64,000 bases of DNA from Pseudoselenomonas ruminantium (GTDB lineage: Bacteria > Bacillota > Negativicutes > Selenomonadales > Selenomonadaceae). The notes beneath the pieces are model-generated. The model saw only the letters and a program-made list of their open reading frames with translations, ran no database searches and was not told where the DNA came from. Made by a program: the position numbers and the translations under genes. Positions 33,816 through 41,772 of this stretch are shown here, piece after piece (positions within the stretch are counted from its first letter, which is position 1; every line of letters starts with the position of its first letter). The stretch covers positions 129,872-193,871 of the forward strand of contig SVCA01000005.1 in assembly GCA_015058625.1 (NCBI GenBank), written 5' to 3'.

Positions 33816-35246
33816 ATGGCTGCTGATGATCTTTGTAGGAAAGAGCAAATTGATATATTAAATCGGGAACCATTTATACAGATGATTTATGATTTTATAG
33901 AAACATATCGACGAAATAAACAAGGAGGGAGTTTTGGTGTTTACGGAGATTGGGGTACAGGGAAGAGTTTTATTTTGGATAAGCTGGAAAGACAGTTGAA
34001 TGAAGATGATTTTGAAGGTAAATATTTTGTGATAAAATATAATGCTTGGTCATATGATTATTATGATGAGCCATTAATCGCACTGTTGGCATCAATCAAA
34101 GATGATTTGGCGAAGAATGGATGGATTGACAAAGATAAAGAATTTTTTAATAAGAAGTTAAAATCTGTGCTATATTATCTTGGAAAATTAGTTACTTTGT
34201 CTAATGTTGGTAATGCCTTGGTTGCTAAAATGTTAAATGATGCATTCGGAGGAATAGAGAAAATTGCAAAAGAAAGGGATATAGAGAATAAAAATGTATC
34301 TATTGATAAAAACTCTTTTTTAAAATTAGCATTGACAGAGTTTAAAGATTTACTAAAACAGATAGCCGATGATCGTGTTGTGGTTTTTATAGTTGATGAA
34401 CTGGACCGTTGTTTACCGCAATACCAGATAAAAGTATTAGAGCGGATTCATCATTTACTCGATGGGATGAGTGGAATCTGCATTTATGCGATTAGCGAGA
34501 AACAGTTACGATATACTGTAAAAAGTATTTTCGGTGAAAATGTTGATTTTTATGGTTACATGAAGAAGTTTATCGATTATAGTATTGTATTGAAGAATGC
34601 AGCAGTTAATGACAAGGTTTTGGAGCGCCATGGTGATACATGGGGGAAATTCCAGACAATGGAGCCTAAATCAAATGATGAAATAATTCAAAAACTGATT
34701 CAGGCAATGTTATCTGGAATGAATATACGCGTTCAGGAAAAGATATGGGAAAAACAAAATATTCTCCATGCAATAGCATTCCATCAGCAAAAAAAACAGC
34801 CAAGGTTGGTGTTAGGATGTGAGATTATGATTCTGGCTATGCTTGAAAGACAGGGGCGGTATAAACCAATTAGAAACGACATATATAAATGGAAATTTGG
34901 TGAGATAGATATAAGGGCTTTTATCAATGATTTTTTTAGGACAAATGCACCGGAACCTCTATTACAGCTCGAAGATAATTTATTAGAATATCTTATGGAG
35001 TATGTAAAAAAAGCAAATGATAATATTGTCAGCCATGGTTTTGTGAGAAGTTTTCCGAGTCAAATGCCTATTGTAAGTTGTGCAGATAGCATAGAGTTGC
35101 AAATTCTTTGCTTATGGACATATGTGATTGACTGTATACGGGTAAAATGGACTGATGTTCCAGATACGATAAAGATATTGCGTGAGCAATTGAAAAATTT
35201 CTACAACAAAGCGAAAATGATGCAGGATGAAATTTTAGAGCAGTAA
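33816..35246 (+). CDS. KAP-family P-loop NTPase
   Basis: 476 residues. Walker A is GVYGDWGTGKS at residues 41-51 and Walker B is VVFIVDELDRCLP near 187-199, both typical of the KAP family. A semi-hydrophobic helical insertion lies between them (SVLYYLGKLVTLSNVGNALV). The start is uncertain: ATGs at 33804 and 33816 both lie close to GGGAG, and 33816 has the better spacing. KAP NTPases often act at the membrane and several occur in phage-defence loci. The gene is AT-rich and ends at a strong terminator. Confidence 0.85.
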   Translation: MAADDLCRKEQIDILNREPFIQMIYDFIETYRRNKQGGSFGVYGDWGTGKSFILDKLERQLNEDDFEGKYFVIKYNAWSYDYYDEPLIALLASIKDDLAKNGWIDKDKEFFNKKLKSVLYYLGKLVTLSNVGNALVAKMLNDAFGGIEKIAKERDIENKNVSIDKNSFLKLALTEFKDLLKQIADDRVVVFIVDELDRCLPQYQIKVLERIHHLLDGMSGICIYAISEKQLRYTVKSIFGENVDFYGYMKKFIDYSIVLKNAAVNDKVLERHGDTWGKFQTMEPKSNDEIIQKLIQAMLSGMNIRVQEKIWEKQNILHAIAFHQQKKQPRLVLGCEIMILAMLERQGRYKPIRNDIYKWKFGEIDIRAFINDFFRTNAPEPLLQLEDNLLEYLMEYVKKANDNIVSHGFVRSFPSQMPIVSCADSIELQILCLWTYVIDCIRVKWTDVPDTIKILREQLKNFYNKAKMMQDEILEQ

Positions 35247-35251
35247 ATAAA

Positions 35252-35288
35252 AGATGAGGTGCCAATTTGGCACCTCATCTTTGTTTTT
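35252..35288 (+). terminator. Terminator after the KAP NTPase gene
   Basis: A perfect 13-bp stem, 35252-35264 against 35268-35280, with a T-rich tail. Confidence 0.85.
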
Positions 35289-35301
35289 GATGTAGTAATT
35301 T

Positions 35302-35765
35302 CTAGGTCACTACGAATTGATAACTCTCACGCAGTTCTGTGTTGAATCGATTCCATCTCAGCACTTCGTCCTTTTGCAGCCGCCCATGTACAATGGCGGG
35401 GGAGCGGTGGATGGATTGGGCAAATTGTTTGATGCTGGCGACGGTAATGGGGCGTGTGTTTTTGAACGCTTGATATGATTTGGCAGGAATCAGGGTTTCC
35501 TGTGCGTAGCGGTCAGCATCGGTTTCTTCCTCTAAATCATTGCGACCAAGGGAGAGAATTTGTGCGTTCCTTTGTCGGCGTAGATAGGTATACAGCCGTC
35601 ATGCGTTTTTGCATGATATGGCAAAGTTCAGTCCCAGTTGAATCCAGATGTTGGCGTTCAGCACATTTTGAGGGTTGATGTTCTGAATATTGGTGCGGCA
35701 GGCAGTCAGCAGGTCGGGGTGCATCATTGCTTTCAAGGAGGCCACATTGAGGCAGGAACAAAGTT
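35302..35765 (-). pseudogene. Broken ImmA/IrrE-type metallopeptidase or HigA C-terminal fragment
   Basis: On the minus strand, frames give LEEETDADRYAQETLIPAKS, then ITVASIKQFAQSIHRSPAIV and HGRLQKDEVLRWNRFNTELR before a TAG at 35302-35304. This is the C-terminal pattern of ImmA/IrrE domains found after XRE antitoxins. Upstream the frame is broken by a stop and a shift (QLGLNFAISCKN then stop) and no start codon or HTH part remains. It is debris of a regulator or toxin-antitoxin gene. Confidence 0.6.
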
Positions 35766-35901
35766 TCTGTCCTTTTTATCCCGTTTATCGTAGGTGTGGC
35801 CAGCAGCTTCGTAGCCGCTTGACTCTACGATTTGTTTCGTAGGAGCGGCAACCGTTGACCCCTGTTATCTGTTTGGCATTACCAACCAGGCGGATGACGC
35901 A

Positions 35902-35937
35902 GAAAAGCGCCAGTGCATCAGCATTGGCGCTTTTCTC
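35902..35937 (+). terminator. Hairpin in gene debris
   Basis: GAAAAGCGCCA..TGGCGCTTTTC stem with T-rich end. It follows 130 bp of unrecognised sequence. Confidence 0.6.
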
Positions 35938-35951
35938 TATTCAGGCAAAAT

Positions 35952-36070
35952 AAAAGAGTCTCGCAGGTTACCAAGCTGCAGACTCTTTTATCGGTGAACC
36001 CAGTGGGCTACCATCATTACTTCATTTGTAGCTTTATTATACCACCTCACCTACGCACTGGCAAGAAAAT
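35952..36070 (-). ncRNA. Orphan small RNA on the minus strand
   Basis: On the minus strand TTGCCA, a 17-bp spacer and TATAAT (about 36034-36039) lead into a transcript of about 80 nt. It ends in AAAAGAGTCTGCAG..CTGC.AGACTCTTTT (35957-35994). This is the same promoter-RNA-terminator plan as the antitoxin RNAs, but no small toxin ORF faces it; its partner may have been lost. Confidence 0.45.
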
Positions 36071-36182
36071 TTGCGTAATCCGTCACCCCGCGTGCGATGG
36101 CTCTTGCTATGTCGTCGCCGTGGGTGGTGAGGATTTATGTTTTTGTGCTCGGCTGCCACCGCTGTTGATATTTTATGCTGTC

Positions 36183-36280
36183 TTAACTTGTTTTCAACTC
36201 GATTTTAACTCGATGTTAACTCGTGCGTTTGTATTGACGTTCCTTTTTAACTCGACTAATTGAGTTAAACGAGTTATAAT
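36183..36280. promoter_or_regulatory. Operator array upstream of the AlbA_2 regulator
   Basis: Seven TTAACTCG-type sites: 36183, 36194, 36205, 36216 and 36247 in one direction and GAGTTAA (36262) and CGAGTTA (36270) inverted. The first four recur every 11 bp, one helical turn. A TATAAT -10 (36275-36280) overlaps the last site. The spacing suits cooperative binding on one DNA face and autorepression of the following gene. Confidence 0.75.
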
Positions 36281-36313
36281 CTATATTAGATATAGAGAGT
36301 TGGAGGTGAGGGT

Positions 36314-37966
36314 ATGAGAACTATACTGATGAAAGAAACTCTGGAAATAGAGTTCAAAAGTGATGTGAAATCCTATCCCGACCATGCTTTAGTTGAAGAA
36401 ATAGTTGGCATGACCAATACGGTAGGGGGCGTATTGTTTCTTGGCGTGGAAGATGATGGCACGATTACAGGTATTCAAAAAAAACATAAAGATGCTGTTG
36501 GCGTAACTGCGTTAATCGCGAATAATACAGTTCCTCCCATATCGGTCAGGGCAGAAGTGATAAAGGAAGAAAAGGAAGTTCTAAAGATAGAAATTCCCCG
36601 GAGCCGGGGGGTGGTGTCTACTTCCTCAGGAAAAATCCTGCGTCGTCGTCTCAAGTTGGATGGGTCACCAGAAGTGATTCCGATGTATTCCTATGAAATT
36701 CCTTCCAGATTGTCTGAACTAGGCTTGTTGGACTTTTCAGCTCAACCGTTGGCAGGTGCAGTGCTGGATGACCTGGACCCGAATCAAAGAATTCGCTTGC
36801 GCAGAATAATCCAAAATAGGCAAGGCGGCGAAAAGGCACTTCTTACGTTAACGGATGATGAGCTGGATATTGCCCTTCGCCTAGTTACAGAGGTAGCAGG
36901 AAAATATGTTCCGACCATGACCGGTATGCTGCTGATTGGCAAAGAAGAGCGCATCGCGGAGTTGATGCCCACAGCTAGGTCAACCTTTCAAGTCCTGGAG
37001 GGGACGGCAGTTCGTATAAATGAAGATAGTTCCAAACCACTTTTGGAGCTGTTTGAAAACTATGAGACGTACTTAAAAGCATGGAATCCTGAGCGTGAAA
37101 CGGAATATGGCCTCTTTCGCATTCCTATTCCTGAATTTGACTGGGCTGCCTATCGAGAAGGTTTGGTGAATGCTTTTTGCCATAGAGACTATACTATGCT
37201 CGGCAGTGTGCGTGTATTGATTGATGATGAAGGCATGTCCATCAGCAATCCAGGTGGATTCATTGATGGTGTAAATTTGAAAAACTTGTTGACCGTAGAA
37301 CCGCATGGCAGAAATCCGGCGCTGGCAGATGCCATGAAACGAATTGGTTTGGCGGAAAAAACCGGACGCGGGATTGACCGTATTTATGAAGGTTCGATTA
37401 TATTTGGTCGACCATGGCCGGATTATACGGAATCGACAAGCCGTACGGTAAAGCTGTTTATTCAGCGGGCAAAAGCCAATCTGCCTTTTGCTAAGCTTAT
37501 TGCGGATGAGCAGAAACGCCAGCAAAAAACGTTGTCTATCTATACCTTGATGATTTTGTCGCTGCTCAATGGTGAAAGAAGATGCAGTCTGGATAGAATC
37601 ATAGAAGTTACCAATCTTAGCGAAAATAAAGTAAGAGCTGCTGTGGAAAATATGATAGAGACTGGTTTGTTGGAAGCATCTGGAAATGGCAAAAATCGTT
37701 CATTTATTTTGGGGAAGCAGATTTATCGGGAAGCCAAAGAATCGATAAAATATGTTCGGCAGACTGATATTGACAGCATCCGACGACCGGAACTGATTAT
37801 GAAACTAGCAGAGACGCAACAGGGGATAATTACGAAGCAGGATGTTATGGATTTGTTCAAAATATCACCAGCACAAGCATATTCATTGCTTAAACAGCTG
37901 AAAAATGAAAATAAAATTACTTTGTTAAATGGAGGGAAATATGCTAGGTACAGGATTGTTGAATGA
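36314..37966 (+). CDS. AlbA_2/Schlafen-type DNA-binding protein with HATPase-like domain
   Basis: 550 residues. The N-terminal 130 (LEIEFKSDVKSYPDHALVEE, IVGMTNTVGGVLFLGVEDDG) form an AlbA_2 domain. A HATPase_c_4-type domain follows at about 280-380 (EGLVNAFCHRDYTMLGSVRV, GRNPALADAMKRIGLAEKTG, RGIDRIYEG). The C-terminus has two winged-helix segments (SLDRIIEVTNLSENKVRAAV, ISPAQAYSLLKQLKNENKIT). GGAGGTGAGGGT precedes the ATG. Family members are predicted transcriptional regulators, some next to defence genes. The operator array in front suggests autoregulation. Confidence 0.85.
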   Translation: MRTILMKETLEIEFKSDVKSYPDHALVEEIVGMTNTVGGVLFLGVEDDGTITGIQKKHKDAVGVTALIANNTVPPISVRAEVIKEEKEVLKIEIPRSRGVVSTSSGKILRRRLKLDGSPEVIPMYSYEIPSRLSELGLLDFSAQPLAGAVLDDLDPNQRIRLRRIIQNRQGGEKALLTLTDDELDIALRLVTEVAGKYVPTMTGMLLIGKEERIAELMPTARSTFQVLEGTAVRINEDSSKPLLELFENYETYLKAWNPERETEYGLFRIPIPEFDWAAYREGLVNAFCHRDYTMLGSVRVLIDDEGMSISNPGGFIDGVNLKNLLTVEPHGRNPALADAMKRIGLAEKTGRGIDRIYEGSIIFGRPWPDYTESTSRTVKLFIQRAKANLPFAKLIADEQKRQQKTLSIYTLMILSLLNGERRCSLDRIIEVTNLSENKVRAAVENMIETGLLEASGNGKNRSFILGKQIYREAKESIKYVRQTDIDSIRRPELIMKLAETQQGIITKQDVMDLFKISPAQAYSLLKQLKNENKITLLNGGKYARYRIVE

Positions 37967-37995
37967 AATTTCGACGAGGACGGCGGGCATTTGAC

Positions 37996-38117
37996 CCGTC
38001 AAGGGCGCATTTTCTTGACCGGTCAGCTGGCTGCCGTGTCCACAACCTGCGCATAAAAAAGAGGACTATCGCGCCTGCAAAAATGCAGGCGAAATAGACC
38101 TAAGCGCCCTTTGACGG
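37996..38117. repeat. Palindromic intergenic element
   Basis: CCGTCAAGGGCGC (37996-38008) is inverted as GCGCCCTTTGACGG (38104-38117), one base longer. Inside is a perfect hairpin, CGCCTGC/GCAGGCG around AAAAAT. No coding capacity. Confidence 0.65.
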
Positions 38118-38217
38118 CAAAATACTGTATACGCTAAACCCGCTGTAAACCCGCTGAACGCGAAAAACAGACAGCAAAAAAGACCCGCACAAAAACGCGC
38201 GAGCCCTTTAATCTCAA

Positions 38218-38306
38218 TGGCAGAGAGGGTGGGATTCGAACCCACGGTGGCTATTAACCACACTTGATTTCGAGTCAAGCACCTTCGACCACTCGGACAC
38301 CTCTCC
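38218..38306 (-). tRNA. tRNA-Ser (anticodon CGA)
   Basis: 89 nt including an encoded CCA. GGAGAGG/CCTCTCT acceptor stem, anticodon stem CTTGA/TCAAG with loop CTCGAAA (anticodon CGA), a long variable arm typical of serine tRNAs, and T-loop GGGTTCGAATCCC. Confidence 0.95.
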
Positions 38307-38483
38307 ATGCTGTTCATGGTTGAACAACAATCATTATAACATAAGGGGGCGGGCGGTGTAAAGGGTTAGACGCCGTTAGAAGCAGGAAATATTTTTGCGA
38401 AAATCGTTTTCAATTATACGGACTTGTGGTATAGTAAGGGAAGTTAGTATTACGAATTTGTTATAGAAGAAGGGGTAATAGCT

Positions 38484-39470
38484 ATGAGTATCCGTATCGG
38501 TATTTTAGGTTATGGCAATTTGGGCCGGGGCGTGGAATGCGCGGTAAAGGCCAATGATGATTTGGAACTGGTGGCGGTGTTTACCCGCCGTGACCCGGCG
38601 CTGCTTTCCATCAAGACTCCTGGCGTGCCGGTGGTCAATGTCAGCGATGTGGAAGAATGGGAAGATAAGATTGATGTCATGATTCTCTGCGGTGGCAGTG
38701 CTACGGATTTGCCGGTACAGACGCCGCATTATGCCAAAATGTTCAATGTGGTGGACAGCTTTGATACGCATGCGCGGATTCCTGAGCATTTTGCAAATGT
38801 GGATAAGGCCGCCAAGGAAAATGGCCATGTGGGTATTATTTCTGTGGGCTGGGACCCGGGTCTGTTCTCTTTGGCCCGCGTGTACAGCAATGCGATTTTG
38901 CCGAACGGCAAGGATTATACGTTCTGGGGCCGCGGCGTTTCGCAGGGGCATTCGGATGCAATCCGCCGCATTGAGGGCGTAGCCGATGCCCGCCAGTACA
39001 CGGTGCCGGTGGAAAAGGCTTTGGCTGCTGTTCGTGCTGGTGAAAATCCGGAACTTTCCACGCGGGAAAAGCATACGCGTGAATGCTATGTGGTGCTGGA
39101 AGATGGTGCGGATGCCGCGAAGGTGGAGCAGGAAATCAAGACCATGCCGAATTATTTTGCCGATTACGATACGACGGTGCATTTCATCAGTCAGGAAGAA
39201 CTGGACAAAAATCACAAGGGGCTGCCGCATGGTGGCAGTGTGATTCGCAGCGGCGTTACGGGGCATAACGGGGAGAACAAGCATGTGATTGAGTTCAAGC
39301 TTGACCTCGATTCCAACCCGGAATTCACGACCAGCGTGCTCGTTTGCTATGCGCGTGCTGCTTATCGTCTGGCCAAAGAGGGCGTGACGGGCTGCAAGAC
39401 GGTGCTCGATATTGCGCCGAGCTATCTGTCGGCTCAGTCTGATGAGGAATTGCGGGCACATCTGCTGTGA
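38484..39470 (+). CDS. ddh: meso-Diaminopimelate D-dehydrogenase
   Basis: 328 residues, the normal length. The N-terminal Rossmann fold (IRIGILGYGNLGRGVECAVK, VFTRRDP) binds NADPH; the substrate domain has DSFDTHARIPEHFANVDKAA, IISVGWDPGLFSLARVYSNA and SQGHSDAIRRIEGVADARQY. It reductively aminates tetrahydrodipicolinate to meso-DAP, a shortcut in lysine and peptidoglycan synthesis. AGAAGGGG precedes the ATG. It stands alone next to tRNA-Ser. Confidence 0.96.
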   Translation: MSIRIGILGYGNLGRGVECAVKANDDLELVAVFTRRDPALLSIKTPGVPVVNVSDVEEWEDKIDVMILCGGSATDLPVQTPHYAKMFNVVDSFDTHARIPEHFANVDKAAKENGHVGIISVGWDPGLFSLARVYSNAILPNGKDYTFWGRGVSQGHSDAIRRIEGVADARQYTVPVEKALAAVRAGENPELSTREKHTRECYVVLEDGADAAKVEQEIKTMPNYFADYDTTVHFISQEELDKNHKGLPHGGSVIRSGVTGHNGENKHVIEFKLDLDSNPEFTTSVLVCYARAAYRLAKEGVTGCKTVLDIAPSYLSAQSDEELRAHLL

Positions 39471-39503
39471 TGATACGCACGATTGGAGTTCGTGGCGCAA
39501 GGC

Positions 39504-39695
39504 GGGCAGGCTGACTGTTTTGCCTGTGCTTAGACGGCCAGCTAAACCTGTTTTTACCTTTTAATCAAATAGCGGTGAAAAGCCAAAACTCGCGTTGCTC
39601 AAACAGTTGGCTTTTCACCGCTTATTTTTATGTGTGGTAAAAACAGGTTCTTCACGCTGTCCGTCAAACGCTCCGGCAAAACAGTCAGCCTGCCC
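39504..39695. repeat. Triple-stem palindromic element I
   Basis: Three nested perfect stems: outer 21 bp (39504-39524 with 39675-39695), middle 14 bp AACCTGTTTTTACC (39545-39558 with 39636-39649), inner 16 bp AGCGGTGAAAAGCCAA (39571-39586 with 39607-39622). The 20-nt loop read on the minus strand is CTGTTTGAGCAACGCGAGTT, the motif shared with elements II-IV. It fills most of the gap after ddh. Confidence 0.85.
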
Positions 39696-39841
39696 TTTTG
39701 TGCCAGCACGGCACGACTCGGTATGCGATATATAAAGGAGGGGCCCCGCCGCCAAGCACGCACTAACAAAAAATAACGATGTCAACCCGCCTCAAAATAA
39801 GCTATAATATAGAAAGAATCTTGCAGAGGGGAGGGGAATCT

Positions 39842-40756
39842 ATGGCTGTGAAAGCGCCGACGGCACCGGTGCCGCCTACGCCGCCGTCTGTGCCGGGGGT
39901 GACGTTGAAGGATGGGGGCACGGCGCAGGAGACGAATGTGCCCCGTGACAAGCATCAGACAGGGGAGGAGCAGCTCGAAGACCAGGCGCGGCAGTCGGTG
40001 GCGCAGGGCAATGGTGCTCTTTCCAAAACTGCGCAGTCCAAGCCGGAAAAGCCGGCCAAAAGTGCCAAGCCTGTGGATGCCAGCGGGGGCGCTTCGCAGG
40101 AGAATCAGGCAAGCTCTGTGCAGGTTATTCCCGCCCAGAACGGTCTGAATCAGGAAAATCCCAGTCAGCAGGCTTTGGCTGATGCCAAGGCGGCGCAGAC
40201 ATCTCAGAGCACGCAGGCGGATGCGCCGGGCAGCGGCTGGAGTCAGTTCGCCTCTCATGGGGCCGTCTTTTGGGGGGCGGTGCTCGTCTTTATGGCGGTG
40301 GGGGTCTGGTTCGGCATTCGCGCGCTTCTGGCCCGCAAGGACGGCAAAGCAGGTACTTTGAGTTTTGCGGATATTGACGGCGCGGCGGCGCCTGTACCTT
40401 TGCCGGGGCAGGGCGGCAAGACTGCGAAAAATGCCAAAGCTCCCCGCAATCGTGAAGCGGTGGAAACCTTTGCCGACCTGCGGGGGCTTACGCCGGATGA
40501 GGTGCTGGCCAAAATCGCCCATGACGAGGACGCGGCCCTGCGGGCGGAGATGCGGCAGGCAAGGGCCGAAGCAAAAGAGCGCTTACAAAAGGCAGGCCGC
40601 ATCCCGGTAAACACGAGCCCTCCGCCGCAGGCGGCTAAATCCTACCGCCAGCAGGTCACCGCAGACTTGCCCAAGGAAAAAGCCAAGCCCAAACCTCCCT
40701 TGAAGCCGCGGCCCAAACGCAAAGAGGAAGAACAGCGCTTTGAGGTGCGGATTTGA
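39842..40756 (+). CDS. Single-pass membrane protein with proline-rich N-terminus
   Basis: 304 residues. The ATG at 39842 follows GAGGGGAGGGGAATCT; the frame is open 63 bp further upstream. Residues 1-145 are low-complexity Ala/Pro/Gln-rich. A single membrane segment follows (GAVFWGAVLVFMAVGVWFGI), and a charged, basic C-terminus (EMRQARAEAKERLQKAGRIP). No enzyme motif is visible. It probably faces the cytoplasm with one end and is 18 bp upstream of a ferredoxin gene. Confidence 0.75.
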   Translation: MAVKAPTAPVPPTPPSVPGVTLKDGGTAQETNVPRDKHQTGEEQLEDQARQSVAQGNGALSKTAQSKPEKPAKSAKPVDASGGASQENQASSVQVIPAQNGLNQENPSQQALADAKAAQTSQSTQADAPGSGWSQFASHGAVFWGAVLVFMAVGVWFGIRALLARKDGKAGTLSFADIDGAAAPVPLPGQGGKTAKNAKAPRNREAVETFADLRGLTPDEVLAKIAHDEDAALRAEMRQARAEAKERLQKAGRIPVNTSPPPQAAKSYRQQVTADLPKEKAKPKPPLKPRPKRKEEEQRFEVRI

Positions 40757-40774
40757 GATGGGAGGAAGTTTTCC

Positions 40775-40960
40775 ATGAAAGGCTGTGTGGATAAAGATTT
40801 ATGTGTGGCCTGCGGCATGTGCGCAGGGGCTTGTCCGGAAGGCTTCCGCATGGGGGCTGACGGATTGGCGGAAGGTTATCAGGAACTGCCGGAAGCGGCA
40901 TTGGATGATGCTCTGCAGGTGGCCGAGGACTGCCCCGTAGGGGCGATTTCTGTCCACTGA
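40775..40960 (+). CDS. Ferredoxin with one [4Fe-4S] cluster
   Basis: 61 residues. CVACGMCAGACPEGF supplies the first ligands and EDCPVGAIS the last cysteine, the pattern of single-cluster ferredoxins (as in Thermotoga), with the second-cluster motif degenerate. It is a low-potential cytoplasmic electron carrier. ATGGGAGGAAG precedes the ATG. It is probably co-transcribed with the membrane protein upstream and lies 84 bp before tRNA-Gln. Confidence 0.92.
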   Translation: MKGCVDKDLCVACGMCAGACPEGFRMGADGLAEGYQELPEAALDDALQVAEDCPVGAISVH

Positions 40961-41043
40961 TAAAAAAGTTAAAAAAGTTCTTGACAGCGAGTGACTCACC
41001 CGCTATAATATTTATTGTTGATAGCGCGAGAGCGTGAAAACAC

Positions 41044-41119
41044 AGGGGTATCGCCAAGTTGGTAAGGCACGGGTCTCTGAATCCCGCATGCGTTGGTTCG
41101 AGTCCAGCTACCCCTGCCA
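41044..41119 (+). tRNA. tRNA-Gln (anticodon CTG)
   Basis: 76 nt with encoded CCA. AGGGGTA/TACCCCT acceptor stem, D-arm TCGCCAAGTTGGTAAGGCA, anticodon loop CTCTGAA, T-loop GGTTCGAGTCC. It closely resembles bacterial tRNA-Gln. Confidence 0.93.
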
Positions 41120-41203
41120 TATGAAGATACAGGCGCTGTGATGAAATGCGAAAGCATTTTATCCACAGCGCCTTTTTGTTCATAAGCATATGGCTGAAAC
41201 ACA

Positions 41204-41437
41204 TTATATTTGCTCTTTGGATTTTTTAGTGCTCGACAGAAGCTTAACAAGGTCACTGCTGATTTCCACCGAATACGCAGCCGAATTGTTGTTCAAATTG
41301 CTTTTTGGTTGGCGTATATCGCGGGCATCTGCCTCACGCAGCTCCTTACCGGTTTCCTGAGACCATCGCTTAAGGCCTTCCAAAGTAGGCCCGTATTTGT
41401 CGTGTTCAGCCGCTGTCATTCCCTTTGCAATAATCAC
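41204..41437 (-). CDS. Small hypothetical protein (77 residues)
   Basis: GTG start with AAAGGAGTG about 9 nt upstream. Hydrophilic, starting MIIAKGMTAAEHDKYGPTLE. The middle (GLKRWSQETGKELREADARD) is helical. No family recognised. It is transcribed toward tRNA-Gln. Confidence 0.6.
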   Translation of the reverse strand: MIIAKGMTAAEHDKYGPTLEGLKRWSQETGKELREADARDIRQPKSNLNNNSAAYSVEISSDLVKLLSSTKKSKEQI

Positions 41438-41571
41438 GGTAAATCACTCCTTTGATAGAACATACAAATTACGCTAATTACTACTTCTACACAAAAACTC
41501 AAATTCCTGCTTGACTTGCAACTTTTTTAGTTAATGGTTGAATTTTTCATGGTAAGAAAATTTTACCACAA

Positions 41572-41728
41572 AAGGCGGTTCGTTGACTTGTTTTTAGTCT
41601 ACGAACCGCCTTTATTTTTGACTGTGTTATTTCACAGCCACTTTTTTGTTCCCCGAATCCTGTATTTTCGGTAGTTTAGCAGGAAAATCCCCACGGAAGG
41701 TGAAATTTTTCCGTGGGGATAATTTTTT
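41572..41728. terminator. Two strong hairpins between divergent units
   Basis: AAAGGCGGTTCGT..ACGAACCGCCTTT (41572-41614) and TCCCCACGGAA..TTCCGTGGGGA (41686-41723), each with T-rich flanks. They separate the small minus-strand gene from the S41 protease gene. Nothing else is seen in the 335-bp gap. Confidence 0.65.
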
Positions 41729-41772
41729 GCAGATTCTTGCGATGTGATTATGGAATATGGGAGGACGGAACG

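Noticed and set aside
36060..36180. A short minus-strand frame ending DDIARAIARGVTDYANFLASA-like
   Set aside because: It may be a remnant of a gene end, but it has no start and is too short to assign.
37996..38306. tRNA-Ser as the insertion site of an island to its left
   Set aside because: No second copy of the tRNA 3' end was seen in the window and no integrase lies next to it.
38066..38317. An 83-residue ORF on the minus strand across tRNA-Ser
   Set aside because: It overlaps a clear tRNA gene and a palindromic element.
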